Below are positions 1 to 6,724 of a stretch of 17,089 nt of DNA, piece after piece. The notes below the pieces were generated by a model. It did no database searches. It saw only the letters and a program-made list of their open reading frames with translations, and was not told the origin of the DNA. The translations under genes and the position numbers were made by a program. Numbering within the stretch: position 1 is the stretch's first letter; every line of letters starts with the position of its first letter. Source of the stretch: an uncultured Collinsella sp. (GTDB taxonomy: Bacteria; Actinomycetota; Coriobacteriia; Coriobacteriales; Coriobacteriaceae). Location: the NCBI GenBank assembly GCA_902464035.1, contig CABQHT010000042.1, positions 1 through 17,089 on the forward strand, in the 5' to 3' direction.

Positions 1-367
1 CGCGCTCACAGAGCTCAGCAAACAGCTCCTCCATAGCAGCCTGCTTGGCCGCCAACTGCTTCTTATAAGGACGATTAAGCGCCGTGCACCCACCACAAGC
101 CTTCATGATGGAACAAGGCGATTTGGGATCCACGGTTTTACGAGCAGGCTTGGCCGAGTCCCTATAAGAACGCCTAGAGCGAGCTTCGAAATCTTTGGTT
201 CCAGCCTGACGAGCGCCAGAACGCTTACCCTTTGCCTTGCCCTTGCTAGATTTAACCTTTGCATCCTTAGACGACTTAGATTTCTTAGAAGATTTCGTCT
301 CCTCCGACCCCTCAGCCGCCTGGATCAAAGCACGCCGAGCCTTACGCTCAGCACGAGATTCTGCCAT
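1..367 (-). CDS. TrmA/RlmD-family RNA (uracil-C5) methyltransferase, N-terminal part
   Basis: The frame opens at ATG (367-365, minus) and runs off the left edge with no stop, so only about 122 N-terminal residues are visible. Residues 1-80 are a lysine/arginine/serine-rich, probably disordered tail. It is followed by C85-x5-C91-G-G-C94 and a Y-x-x-Q-L-x-x-K stretch. That cysteine pattern is the start of the [4Fe-4S] motif in TrmA/RlmD-type enzymes, which methylate uracil C5 in tRNA or 23S rRNA using S-adenosylmethionine. The SAM-binding and catalytic domains lie outside the window, so the RNA target cannot be assigned. The basic tail is an unusual addition and could help bind RNA. The gene is divergent from the ABC transporter. 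Family confidence is good from the iron-sulfur motif; exact function is uncertain. Confidence 0.72.
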   Translation of the reverse strand, partial: MAESRAERKARRALIQAAEGSEETKSSKKSKSSKDAKVKSSKGKAKGKRSGARQAGTKDFEARSRRSYRDSAKPARKTVDPKSPCSIMKACGGCTALNRPYKKQLAAKQAAMEELFAELCER

Positions 368-472
368 GAATTAACCCCACTAATGTATGAATTAAAAGCC
401 ACAAGCATTGTACCGTGCATCTAAAGTGCTCGTTTGGAGGGGGAGCTATTTCAGACCCCGAGCACGTTGTCT

Positions 473-611
473 CCCGGAACGCCGGCGGCCGCCGCGGTAT
501 TTAATTTGTCGCGAGTTCCGCACGAACAGGAGAGCACTTAATGTGCTCTCCGTCGTGAGCAGGACTGTAGAGCAGCAAATTAAATACCGCGGCGGCCGCC
601 GGCGTTCCGGG
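473..611. repeat. Perfect 35-bp inverted repeat around a nested hairpin
   Basis: The arms 473-507 and 577-611 are exact reverse complements over 35 bp. Each arm has a GC-only outer part holding its own 12-bp palindrome (CGGCGGCCGCCG) and an AT-rich inner end (TATTTAATTT). The 69-bp spacer holds a second perfect hairpin, GGAGAGCAC / GTGCTCTCC (529-537 and 543-551), with CACGA/TCGTG (521-525 and 553-557) extending it across a bulge. It lies between two divergent genes, just upstream of the transporter promoter. A reading frame crosses it but has no ribosome-binding site and no recognisable protein. It could be a small non-autonomous element, a protein-binding or cruciform site, or an RNA structure. 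Confidence 0.9.
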
Positions 612-621
612 CGCGCCAACC

Positions 622-650
622 TTGTGCTCCATCACGCTAAAGTGTATGAT
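622..650 (+). promoter_or_regulatory. Candidate sigma70-type promoter for the amino acid transporter
   Basis: TTGTGC (622-627) and TATGAT (645-650) are separated by 17 bp, a good fit to -35/-10 spacing. The predicted start is near 657, about 50 nt before the transporter start codon. It begins 11 bp after the large inverted repeat ends. A TAAAGTG motif (638-644) overlaps the spacer. Confidence 0.5.
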
Positions 651-668
651 TCTGGACGTTACATGACT

Positions 669-688
669 CACTTTACTTAACTAAAGTG
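669..688. promoter_or_regulatory. Operator-like dyad CACTTTA-N6-TAAAGTG
   Basis: The arms CACTTTA (669-675) and TAAAGTG (682-688) are perfect complements separated by 6 bp. The site lies just downstream of the predicted transcription start and directly before the Shine-Dalgarno of the binding-protein gene. This position suits a repressor. The half-site CTAAAGTG also occurs at 421-428 and 637-644. The regulator is not identified. Confidence 0.5.
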
Positions 689-706
689 CAATCAAGGGGG
701 AATACC

Positions 707-1567
707 ATGAATACCGATATGTCTCGTCGTCAGTTTGTTGGTCTAGCCGGTTCGCTTGCCACGGTGCTTGGCCTCGGCCTGGTAGGCTGCGGCGGTGGTG
801 CCGGCAAGGGCTCCGCTGCTGGTTCTGCCGCGGCCAAGGATGTGAAGGGCGCCGCGGAGTCCAAGAAGCTCGTGGTGGGCTTTGACAAGTCCTACCCTCC
901 GTACGGCTTTGTGGGCGATGACGGCGAGTACACGGGCTTTGACCTTGACCTTGCCAAGGCCGTTGCCGATAAGCAGGGCTGGGATGTCGATTACGAGGCC
1001 ATCGATTGGGATGCCAAGGACACGCTGCTCAACTCCGGCGCCATCAACTGCATCTGGAACGGCTTTACCATGGAGGGCCGCGAGGACGACTACACGTTCT
1101 CCGAGCCGTATATGCTCAACGAGCAGGTGTTGGTGGTCAAGAAGGACGCGGGTATCAAGAGCTGGGACGATCTTGCCGGCAAGACCGTGATTACCCAGAC
1201 TGATTCCGCTGCGCAGGATGTGCTCGAGGGCGACCAGAAGGATCTGGCCGCGACGTTTGCCACGCTCGATACCATCGGTGAGTACAACACGGCGTTTATG
1301 CAGCTCGAGAGTGGTGCGGTCGATGCCGTTGCCTGTGACCTCTCGATCGCTCAGTATCAGCTTGCCGCCAAGCCCGATGCCTATACGCAGCTCGACAAGC
1401 CGTTGTCCAGCGAGCACTACGCCGTTGGCTTTAAGAAGGGCGACACCAAGTCCGCCGATGCCGTGACCGAGTCGCTCAAGGCGCTCTACGAGGATGGGAC
1501 GGTTAAGGACCTGTGCGACAAGTATTCAAGCTATGGTCTATCCTTCGACAACTGGGTGCTCAAATAG
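707..1567 (+). CDS. Polar amino acid ABC transporter substrate-binding lipoprotein (SBP_bac_3 family)
   Basis: This 286-residue protein starts at ATG 707 behind AAGGGGG (694-700); an upstream in-frame GTG at 686 has no such site. The leader carries a twin-arginine motif (S6-R7-R8-Q-F-V-G-L), a hydrophobic core and a lipobox ending at C28 (L-V-G-C). This predicts a lipid-anchored extracellular protein, possibly exported folded by the Tat route. From about residue 47 it follows the family-3 binding-protein pattern: V-G-F-D-x-x-Y-P-P-Y, then T-G-F-D-L-D-L-A-K-A, then the D-D-Y-T-F-S-E-P-Y block. Length is normal once the leader is counted. The permease and ATPase follow, so it should capture a polar amino acid (glutamine-, cystine- or arginine-type); the ligand cannot be told from sequence by eye. 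Confidence 0.93.
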   Translation: MNTDMSRRQFVGLAGSLATVLGLGLVGCGGGAGKGSAAGSAAAKDVKGAAESKKLVVGFDKSYPPYGFVGDDGEYTGFDLDLAKAVADKQGWDVDYEAIDWDAKDTLLNSGAINCIWNGFTMEGREDDYTFSEPYMLNEQVLVVKKDAGIKSWDDLAGKTVITQTDSAAQDVLEGDQKDLAATFATLDTIGEYNTAFMQLESGAVDAVACDLSIAQYQLAAKPDAYTQLDKPLSSEHYAVGFKKGDTKSADAVTESLKALYEDGTVKDLCDKYSSYGLSFDNWVLK

Positions 1568-1582
1568 CGGCTTTCCCGGGCA

Positions 1583-1655
1583 CCCGATTTTGCCGTTCAA
1601 ACCGTCGCTTGCGTGCATTTAGTACGCGACGCTCCTCTTTCACGGCAAACTCGGG
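1583..1655 (+). repeat. Stem-loop between binding-protein and permease genes
   Basis: Arms 1583-1596 (CCCGATTTTGCCGT) and 1642-1655 (ACGGCAAACTCGGG) complement at 13 of 14 positions. CGTCGC (1603-1608) and GCGACG (1626-1631) form an inner stem. There is no T-run, so it is more likely an mRNA stabiliser or processing site favouring the upstream binding-protein message than a terminator. Confidence 0.5.
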
Positions 1656-1717
1656 CACCTGGAAAACCCGCTTTAGCATTGGGTTCGCTGTTAAGTTGCT
1701 GTGAAAGAGAGCTTGGG

Positions 1718-2371
1718 TTGTCTATTCAGGTCATGATGCAGATGCTTGGCCAGGGATTCCTGGTCAGTTTGCAGCTGTTTGTGCTGACGCTGCTGGGGTC
1801 GATTCCGCTGGGAATCCCCGTGGCGTTTATGCGCATGAGCAAAATTGCACCGCTCCGCTGGATTGCGCGCATCTACATTTCGGTCATGCGCGGTACGCCG
1901 CTCATGCTGCAGATGTTTGCCATCTACTTTGCCCCGTACTACGTGTTTGGCATTTCGCTCACGCCCGATTCCAAGTGGACGGCGTGCGTCGTGGCATTCA
2001 TCATCAACTACGCCGGTTACTTTGCCGAGATCTATCGCTCGGGCCTGCAGTCGATTCCGCGTGGTCAATATGAGGCCGCCGAGGTGCTGGGCTACTCGCG
2101 TCTGCAGGCGTTTTTGTACATTGTGATGCCGCAAGTTGCCAAACGCATTTTGCCGGCGATGGGCAACGAGATCATCACACTGGTCAAGGACACGTCGCTG
2201 GCGTTTGCCATTGGCGTGGGTGAGATGTTCTCGACCGCCAAGGCGCTGGTTGCCTCACAGGTGAGCATGGTGCCGTTTGCGATTGCGGCGTTGATCTACT
2301 GGGTCTTTAACTTTGTGGTCGAGATGCTGCTGGGCGCTGCCGAAAAGAAGCTGGACTATTATCATGACTAA
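1718..2371 (+). CDS. Polar amino acid ABC transporter permease (HisM/GlnP type)
   Basis: This membrane-spanning subunit belongs to the same importer. I place the start at TTG 1718 because AAAGAGAG (1704-1711) sits at proper spacing, giving 217 residues, the usual length; ATG 1733 is the alternative. The frame is open further upstream but has no credible site there. Hydrophobic segments alternate with short loops: an N-terminal one (L-V-S-L-Q-L-F-V-L-T-L), the family signature around V-M-R-G-T-P-L-M-L-Q, and the EAA-like coupling loop Y-E-A-A-E-V-L-G-Y-S, which docks on the ATPase. A 150-bp gap holding a stem-loop separates it from the binding-protein gene, and its last 8 bp overlap the ATPase start, so the two are probably translationally coupled. 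Confidence 0.92.
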   Translation: MSIQVMMQMLGQGFLVSLQLFVLTLLGSIPLGIPVAFMRMSKIAPLRWIARIYISVMRGTPLMLQMFAIYFAPYYVFGISLTPDSKWTACVVAFIINYAGYFAEIYRSGLQSIPRGQYEAAEVLGYSRLQAFLYIVMPQVAKRILPAMGNEIITLVKDTSLAFAIGVGEMFSTAKALVASQVSMVPFAIAALIYWVFNFVVEMLLGAAEKKLDYYHD

Positions 2372-3128
2372 CTCAGTGATGAAAATCGAAAGCGCGCGTA
2401 AGGCGTTTGGCGGCAATGAGGTGCTCAAGGATATCTCACTCGAAGTCAAGCGCGGTGAGGTCGTGGCGATTATCGGGCCTTCGGGCGGCGGTAAGTCCAC
2501 GCTGCTGCGCTGTGCCACGCTGCTCGAGACGCTCGACGGTGGCTCGCTCTCGTTTGGCGACCTTGCGGTTGCGACGGACGCGGGCTCGGGCACGGTATAT
2601 GCGAAAGGTGATGTGCCCAAGCAGGCGCGCTCGCACTTTGGCCTGGTGTTCCAGAACTACAATCTGTTTCCGCACTATACCGTGATGAAAAACATCACCG
2701 ACGCCCCGGTCCGCGTGCTCAAGCGTCCGCGCGAGCAGGCGGAAGCCCGCGCTCACGAGCTGATTGCACAAATGGGGCTGACGGGAAACGAGAACAAGGT
2801 GCCGTGTGAGCTTTCGGGCGGTCAGCAGCAGCGCGTGAGTATTGCCCGCGCCCTAGCGCTCGACCCGGAGATCTTGTTCTTTGACGAGCCGACCTCGGCG
2901 CTCGATCCCGAGCTGACGGCCGAGGTGCTGCGTGTCATCAAAGACCTCGCTGCGCAGAACATGACGATGGTGATCGTGACCCACGCAATGCAGTTTGCGC
3001 GCGATGTTGCCGACCGCGTGGTCTTTATGGATGGCGGTCGTATTGTCGAGGAGGGTCCTGCCGAGCAGGTCATCGACCATCCGCGCGAGCGGCGCACGCG
3101 TGAGTTCTTGAGCCGTATCGAGGGGTAG
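2364..3128 (+). CDS. Polar amino acid ABC transporter ATP-binding protein (GlnQ type)
   Basis: This 254-residue cytoplasmic ATPase powers the importer. Visible motifs are Walker A G38-P-S-G-G-G-K-S-T46, Q-loop region V-F-Q-N-Y-N-L-F-P-H, ABC signature L150-S-G-G-Q-Q-Q-R157, Walker B I-L-F-F-D174-E175-P with the following S-A-L-D-P loop, and the H-loop histidine H207. All catalytic residues are present, and length matches family-3 amino acid importers. The start at ATG 2364 overlaps the permease stop by 8 bp; ATG 2379 is a second possibility. An insertion around residues 73-88, between the Walker A and Q-loop regions, is somewhat longer than usual. Transcription should end at the terminator at 3163-3198. 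Confidence 0.95.
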   Translation: MTNSVMKIESARKAFGGNEVLKDISLEVKRGEVVAIIGPSGGGKSTLLRCATLLETLDGGSLSFGDLAVATDAGSGTVYAKGDVPKQARSHFGLVFQNYNLFPHYTVMKNITDAPVRVLKRPREQAEARAHELIAQMGLTGNENKVPCELSGGQQQRVSIARALALDPEILFFDEPTSALDPELTAEVLRVIKDLAAQNMTMVIVTHAMQFARDVADRVVFMDGGRIVEEGPAEQVIDHPRERRTREFLSRIEG

Positions 3129-3162
3129 GCTCAGGTATTTACTCAACTATTAATTGAGGCGA

Positions 3163-3198
3163 AGCCGCCGCAGGTCTTACGGTCTGTGGCGGCTTTTT
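3163..3198 (+). terminator. Rho-independent terminator of the ABC transporter operon
   Basis: AGCCGCCGCAG (3163-3173) pairs with CTGTGGCGGCT (3184-3194) with one mismatch, and a run of five Ts follows (3194-3198). It lies 35 bp after the ATPase stop codon. Confidence 0.88.
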
Positions 3199-3438
3199 GT
3201 TTGCATCGACGGGGTTCAATAATCGCCCCACAAGCTTGTCTCTTCCTCTCGCCGCCTGTATTCATACGTGTGCCGAAAGGTATGCATGGACAGCCGCCCG
3301 TGAGGGTAGGGTGGTGGCATAGGACATTTGGAGGGTGAGTCGGCTCGGCTGCCGACCATGCTGCTCCCGGGATGGCACCGACCGCGAACTCTCCCCGTTG
3401 GCGTCGCGCAATGCGCGCGGCCCTGCAAGGAGGTCATC
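3199..3438 (+). promoter_or_regulatory. Long structured 5' region of the EF-G-like gene
   Basis: This is about 240 bp without a gene. A weak promoter (TTGTCT 3236-3241, 17 bp, TATTCA 3259-3264) would give a leader of roughly 165 nt. Within the leader, GTCGGC/GCCGAC (3339-3344 and 3351-3356) forms a perfect 6-bp hairpin and CGCGC-AAT-GCGCG forms another just before AAGGAGG (3427-3433). A frame is open from ATG 3328 into the gene, but the strong Shine-Dalgarno supports ATG 3439. I matched no known riboswitch class. Confidence 0.35.
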
Positions 3439-5514
3439 ATGGGTGCTCCCAAGACCGGCAATGTAAGGAACGTGGTGCTCGTAGGCCAAGGCGGGGTGGG
3501 CAAGACTTCACTCGCCGAGGCCATGCTCCACCTTTCTGGCAAGACCGCCCGTCTGGGCGGCCACGACGGCACCAAGCCCACGCTTGACTATGACCCCGAA
3601 GAGGTCAAGCGTGCATTCTCCATCTCGACGACCATTGCGCCGATTGACTGGAAGGGCGCCCGCATCAACGTGCTCGATGCCCCGTGCTACCCCGATTTTA
3701 TCGGCGACGCCTTTGCCGCGATGAGCGTCTGCGAGACGGCTCTGTTCGTGGTCGACGCCGAGGCCGGCCCGCAGCCGACGACCGTCAAGCTTTGGTATGC
3801 CGCCGAGGACCTGCGCCTGGCGCGCGCGGTGTTCGTGAACCGCCTGTCGCGCCCCGAGGCCAGTTTTGCGACCACCATGGAGCTGCTGCAGGAGCGCTTT
3901 GGTACGCGTCTGGGCGCCGTGACTCTTCCCTGGGGCGAGGGCGAGGACTTTGACGGCATCATCGACCTGGTGCGCATGAAGGCGCGCCACTGCAACGGCG
4001 CCGAGGCCGTTGAGTCGGAGATTCCCGAGGAGTATCGTGCCCAGGCCGAGGAGGCACACGACCATCTGTGCGAGCTGGTGGCCGAGGCCGACGACGAGCT
4101 GATGATGAAGTACCTGGAAGGCGAGGAGACGCTGACGCAGGAGGAGCTTGAAGGCCTGCTGTCTAAGGCGATCGCCGAGCGCATCTTTGTGCCGGTCTTT
4201 GCGGGCGATTGCATTAAGGAGCAGGGCGTCAACTCGCTGATGGACGACATCGCCACGTACTTCCCGGCGCCGACCGACTACGGCGAGATGCCGCTCATCG
4301 ACGGTGATTCGCTTAAGATCTCGAGTGACGATGACCGTCCGGTGGCGTTTGTGTTTAAGACACTGGCCGATCCGCAGCAGGGCCGCATCAGCTTTATCAA
4401 GGTGCTGACGGGCACGCTTGAGCCGGGTCTTGAGCTGATCAACGCCCGCACGCGCAAGAGCGACCGTCTGGCTCATCTGTATGTGATGTGCGGCCGCGAT
4501 ATGACCGAGGTTGGCCATGCCTATGCCGGCGACATCATCGTGGCGCCCAAGCTGGCTGCCGAGACGGGCGATACGCTCTCGATTACCGGCAAGGTCGAGG
4601 CTGCGGCGTTTAAGTTCCCCAACTCGCAGTACCGCATCGCCATTGAGGCCGAGAATCGCGGCGACGAAGAGAAGCTCTACACGTTTATCGAGAAGGCCTG
4701 CAAGGCAGACCCGACCATGAGCATCGACCGCGACGAGGAGACTGGCCAGACCATTATCTCCGCCGTTGGTGAGGCGCAGGTTTCGGTGCTGCTCAACCGT
4801 CTGGAGGACCGCACCAAGGTCGCCGCCAAGAGCGTGCCGATCCGCATTCCGTATCGCGAGACCATCCGCCGCACGGCGAGCGCCCAGGGTCGCCACAAGA
4901 AGCAGACCGGCGGCGCCGGTCAGTACGGCGACTGCTGGCTGCGCGTGGAGCCGCTCATTGGGCCCGACGGCACGAGCGACGGCTACGAGTTTGTGGATGA
5001 GGTCGTGGGTGGCCGCATCCCGCGCTCGCTGATTCCCGCCGTGGACAAGGGCGTCCAGGAGACCATGAAGGACGGTATTATTGCCGGCTACCCGCTCACG
5101 GGCATTCGCGTCGCGGTGTACGACGGTTCGTATCACAGCGTCGACTCCAACGAGATGGCGTTTCGCGCGGCGGCTCGCATCGGCCTGCGCAAGGCATGCA
5201 CCGATGCCGACCCGGTGGTGCTGGAGCCCATCGAGGAAATCACGGTGACGATCCCCGAGAGCTATGCCGGCGCCGTGATGGGCGACATCTCGGCCTCGCG
5301 CGGTCGCGTGACGGGCATGGAGACCGATGAGCGCGGAGACACCGTGGTCATCGCTCAAGCGCCGCTGGCCGAGCTGACGGATTACTCGACGCGTCTGCGC
5401 TCCATCACGCGCGGCACGGGCGACTTTACCATGAAGCCCGCCGGCTACGAGCAGGTTCCCTATGACGTTCAGGCCAAGCTGGTCGAGCGCTATGAGGAGG
5501 GTCGCGCCAAGTAG
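3439..5514 (+). CDS. Elongation factor G-like protein (EF-G paralog) with altered GTPase motifs
   Basis: This 691-residue protein has EF-G length and domain order. The start at ATG 3439 is set by AAGGAGG five bases upstream. The P-loop (G16-Q-G-G-V-G-K22-T-S24) is intact. The later nucleotide motifs differ from canonical EF-G: D80-A-P-C83-Y84-P-D-F replaces D-T-P-G-H-V-D-F, so the switch II glycine is cysteine and the catalytic-histidine position is tyrosine; N134-R-L-S137 replaces N-K-x-D; and G256-D-C258 stands where S-A-x is usual. Domain IV keeps the H-K-K-Q-T-G-G-A-G-Q-Y-G block and the C-terminal domain V is complete. It resembles actinobacterial EF-G2-like paralogs of unsettled function. 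It probably still binds ribosomes; canonical translocase activity is doubtful. It is monocistronic, between two terminators. Confidence 0.9.
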   Translation: MGAPKTGNVRNVVLVGQGGVGKTSLAEAMLHLSGKTARLGGHDGTKPTLDYDPEEVKRAFSISTTIAPIDWKGARINVLDAPCYPDFIGDAFAAMSVCETALFVVDAEAGPQPTTVKLWYAAEDLRLARAVFVNRLSRPEASFATTMELLQERFGTRLGAVTLPWGEGEDFDGIIDLVRMKARHCNGAEAVESEIPEEYRAQAEEAHDHLCELVAEADDELMMKYLEGEETLTQEELEGLLSKAIAERIFVPVFAGDCIKEQGVNSLMDDIATYFPAPTDYGEMPLIDGDSLKISSDDDRPVAFVFKTLADPQQGRISFIKVLTGTLEPGLELINARTRKSDRLAHLYVMCGRDMTEVGHAYAGDIIVAPKLAAETGDTLSITGKVEAAAFKFPNSQYRIAIEAENRGDEEKLYTFIEKACKADPTMSIDRDEETGQTIISAVGEAQVSVLLNRLEDRTKVAAKSVPIRIPYRETIRRTASAQGRHKKQTGGAGQYGDCWLRVEPLIGPDGTSDGYEFVDEVVGGRIPRSLIPAVDKGVQETMKDGIIAGYPLTGIRVAVYDGSYHSVDSNEMAFRAAARIGLRKACTDADPVVLEPIEEITVTIPESYAGAVMGDISASRGRVTGMETDERGDTVVIAQAPLAELTDYSTRLRSITRGTGDFTMKPAGYEQVPYDVQAKLVERYEEGRAK

Positions 5515-5549
5515 CGTGTGATTTTGCCTGCAATGTAGGTGCTGACGAA

Positions 5550-5579
5550 AAGGCCGCCCTGGGTAACCGGGGCGGCCTT
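5550..5579. terminator. Bidirectional terminator between convergent genes
   Basis: AAGGCCGCCC (5550-5559) pairs exactly with GGGCGGCCTT (5570-5579). The plus side continues TTATTTG and the minus side reads TTTTCG, so it can serve both the EF-G-like gene and the convergent nuclease gene. Confidence 0.85.
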
Positions 5580-5627
5580 ATTTGATCCCTTGGGGACTGC
5601 AAATCGATTCTTGTCGCGGTTAGGGGC

Positions 5628-6605
5628 TTAATCACCCGAGGCTTGGTTGCGGCCGGTGGAGTAGTCGATCTGCACATGCGGCTGCAGGTTGTAGCAATAT
5701 ACGTGGAAGCACAGTGTCTTGCCGTGGTCCTCGACCGATTGCGCCTCGAGGCGTACGCCACGGCAGACGAGCTCCTCTTCGTTGTACATGGGCGTGACGC
5801 GATAGAGCACGTGGTTGCCCGTGTCGCGGATATAGTCGAGGATTTGCTCCTCAAACGGCAACATGCCCGTCTCGTTGAGATAGCGTGTGCCGGTGAGCAG
5901 ATTCTTGCGGTTGGCGTTTTCGCCGCAGAGCGACCAAGCGATAAGGTGGCAGCGGTTGTAGAGGCTCTGACCCGGAATAAAGTCGTAGCGCTGCTGGTGC
6001 CATCCGGCGGGGTGGATACGCGAGATATCCCCGCGCTTGCCTTGACCGAGCGACTCGGGACCCACACAGGCGAGCGCTTTGCGGGTGCGGCCCAAGCTGT
6101 CGAGCTTGGAGAACTTCTTAAAGCAGCCCTCTTCGGTAGCTCGCTCGTATTCGTCGAGTGTGAATGATGGCGTGCCCAACGGGTGCGTGCTGTCGGCACG
6201 AAGGGCAACGTAGGGGTTGCCGGCGTAGTCGGGAACGCTGCTGAGATAAACACCGCGGGCGCGGTTAAGGTCGGGGTTTTCCACCTCGTCGATGGGGGTG
6301 ACGTTTGAAGAGGCATCGTCAGCGGTGTCGGTCGTGGCGGATTCAGAGCCATCGCCGGAGTCCTGATCATCTTCGGAGTCCGTGGAGCTCGCTGTTCCCG
6401 ATTCGAGCCGGGCGACCAAGTCCGCTTCGTCGTCGGTACGGCTGGGACTCTCGTTTTGCTTTTCGGCCAGAGCCGCTGCCTGCTCATCGCTTTGCGGCGA
6501 CAACAGCTTGGGCGCTCCATCGAGCGACCCTGTGAACAGCGCAAACCCCAGCACCACGGCGGTGCCGATGGAAAGTACTTGCTTGTAGGCGGACTTGCGC
6601 GACAT
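5628..6605 (-). CDS. Secreted or anchored DNA/RNA nonspecific endonuclease (EndA/DNA-entry nuclease type)
   Basis: This 325-residue protein starts at ATG 6605 with AGGAG (6615-6611) five bases upstream. Residues 1-30 look like a signal peptide or signal anchor (basic start, then V-L-S-I-G-T-A-V-V-L-G-F-A-L-F). Residues about 35-110 are an acidic, Ser/Thr/Asp-rich linker. The catalytic domain follows: R-G-D-I-S-R, then Y-N-R-C-H220-L-I with the general-base histidine, then G-E-N230-A-N-x-K-N235-L-L-T-G-T-R-Y-L-N with metal-site asparagines, and G-N-H-V-L-Y-R-V-T-P. This is the beta-beta-alpha-metal nuclease family, where N-R-C-H replaces the classic D-R-G-H. It cleaves DNA and RNA nonspecifically, so likely roles are nutrient scavenging, biofilm DNA turnover or DNA uptake. 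It lies downstream of the LacI gene but is probably transcribed separately. Confidence 0.88.
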   Translation of the reverse strand: MSRKSAYKQVLSIGTAVVLGFALFTGSLDGAPKLLSPQSDEQAAALAEKQNESPSRTDDEADLVARLESGTASSTDSEDDQDSGDGSESATTDTADDASSNVTPIDEVENPDLNRARGVYLSSVPDYAGNPYVALRADSTHPLGTPSFTLDEYERATEEGCFKKFSKLDSLGRTRKALACVGPESLGQGKRGDISRIHPAGWHQQRYDFIPGQSLYNRCHLIAWSLCGENANRKNLLTGTRYLNETGMLPFEEQILDYIRDTGNHVLYRVTPMYNEEELVCRGVRLEAQSVEDHGKTLCFHVYCYNLQPHVQIDYSTGRNQASGD

Positions 6606-6630
6606 TGGGGCTCCTGGATGGGCGGTTAGG

Positions 6631-6658
6631 AATCTACCAGTCTAGCAGGAGCCGGCAA
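6631..6658 (-). promoter_or_regulatory. Weak candidate promoter for the nuclease gene
   Basis: On the minus strand TTGCCG (6658-6653) and TAGATT (6636-6631) are 16 bp apart and lie 26 bp or more upstream of the nuclease start. The match to consensus is moderate. Confidence 0.3.
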
Positions 6659-6724
6659 GGGCCGTTCTGTCGAACAAATACTTAAGATTTGGAATAGACG
6701 CTACTGGTTCATTTGTCCCGCGGT

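Noticed and set aside
473..611. Invertible promoter switch formed by the 35-bp inverted repeats
   Set aside because: The 69-bp spacer holds a hairpin but no convincing promoter, the working promoter lies outside it, and no recombinase gene is in the window.
408..680. 90-codon open frame across the inverted repeat
   Set aside because: It is produced by the GC-rich repeat arms, has no ribosome-binding site, resembles no protein family and ends in the promoter-operator region.
3301..3438. T-box or other known riboswitch upstream of the EF-G-like gene
   Set aside because: Fragments resemble a T-box core (GGGTGG, ACCG), but the conserved order, specifier region and antiterminator are missing.
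3508..5358. 616-codon open frame antisense to the EF-G-like gene
   Set aside because: Long antisense frames are common in high-GC genes because of third-position bias; the product is Arg/His/Leu-rich without known motifs.
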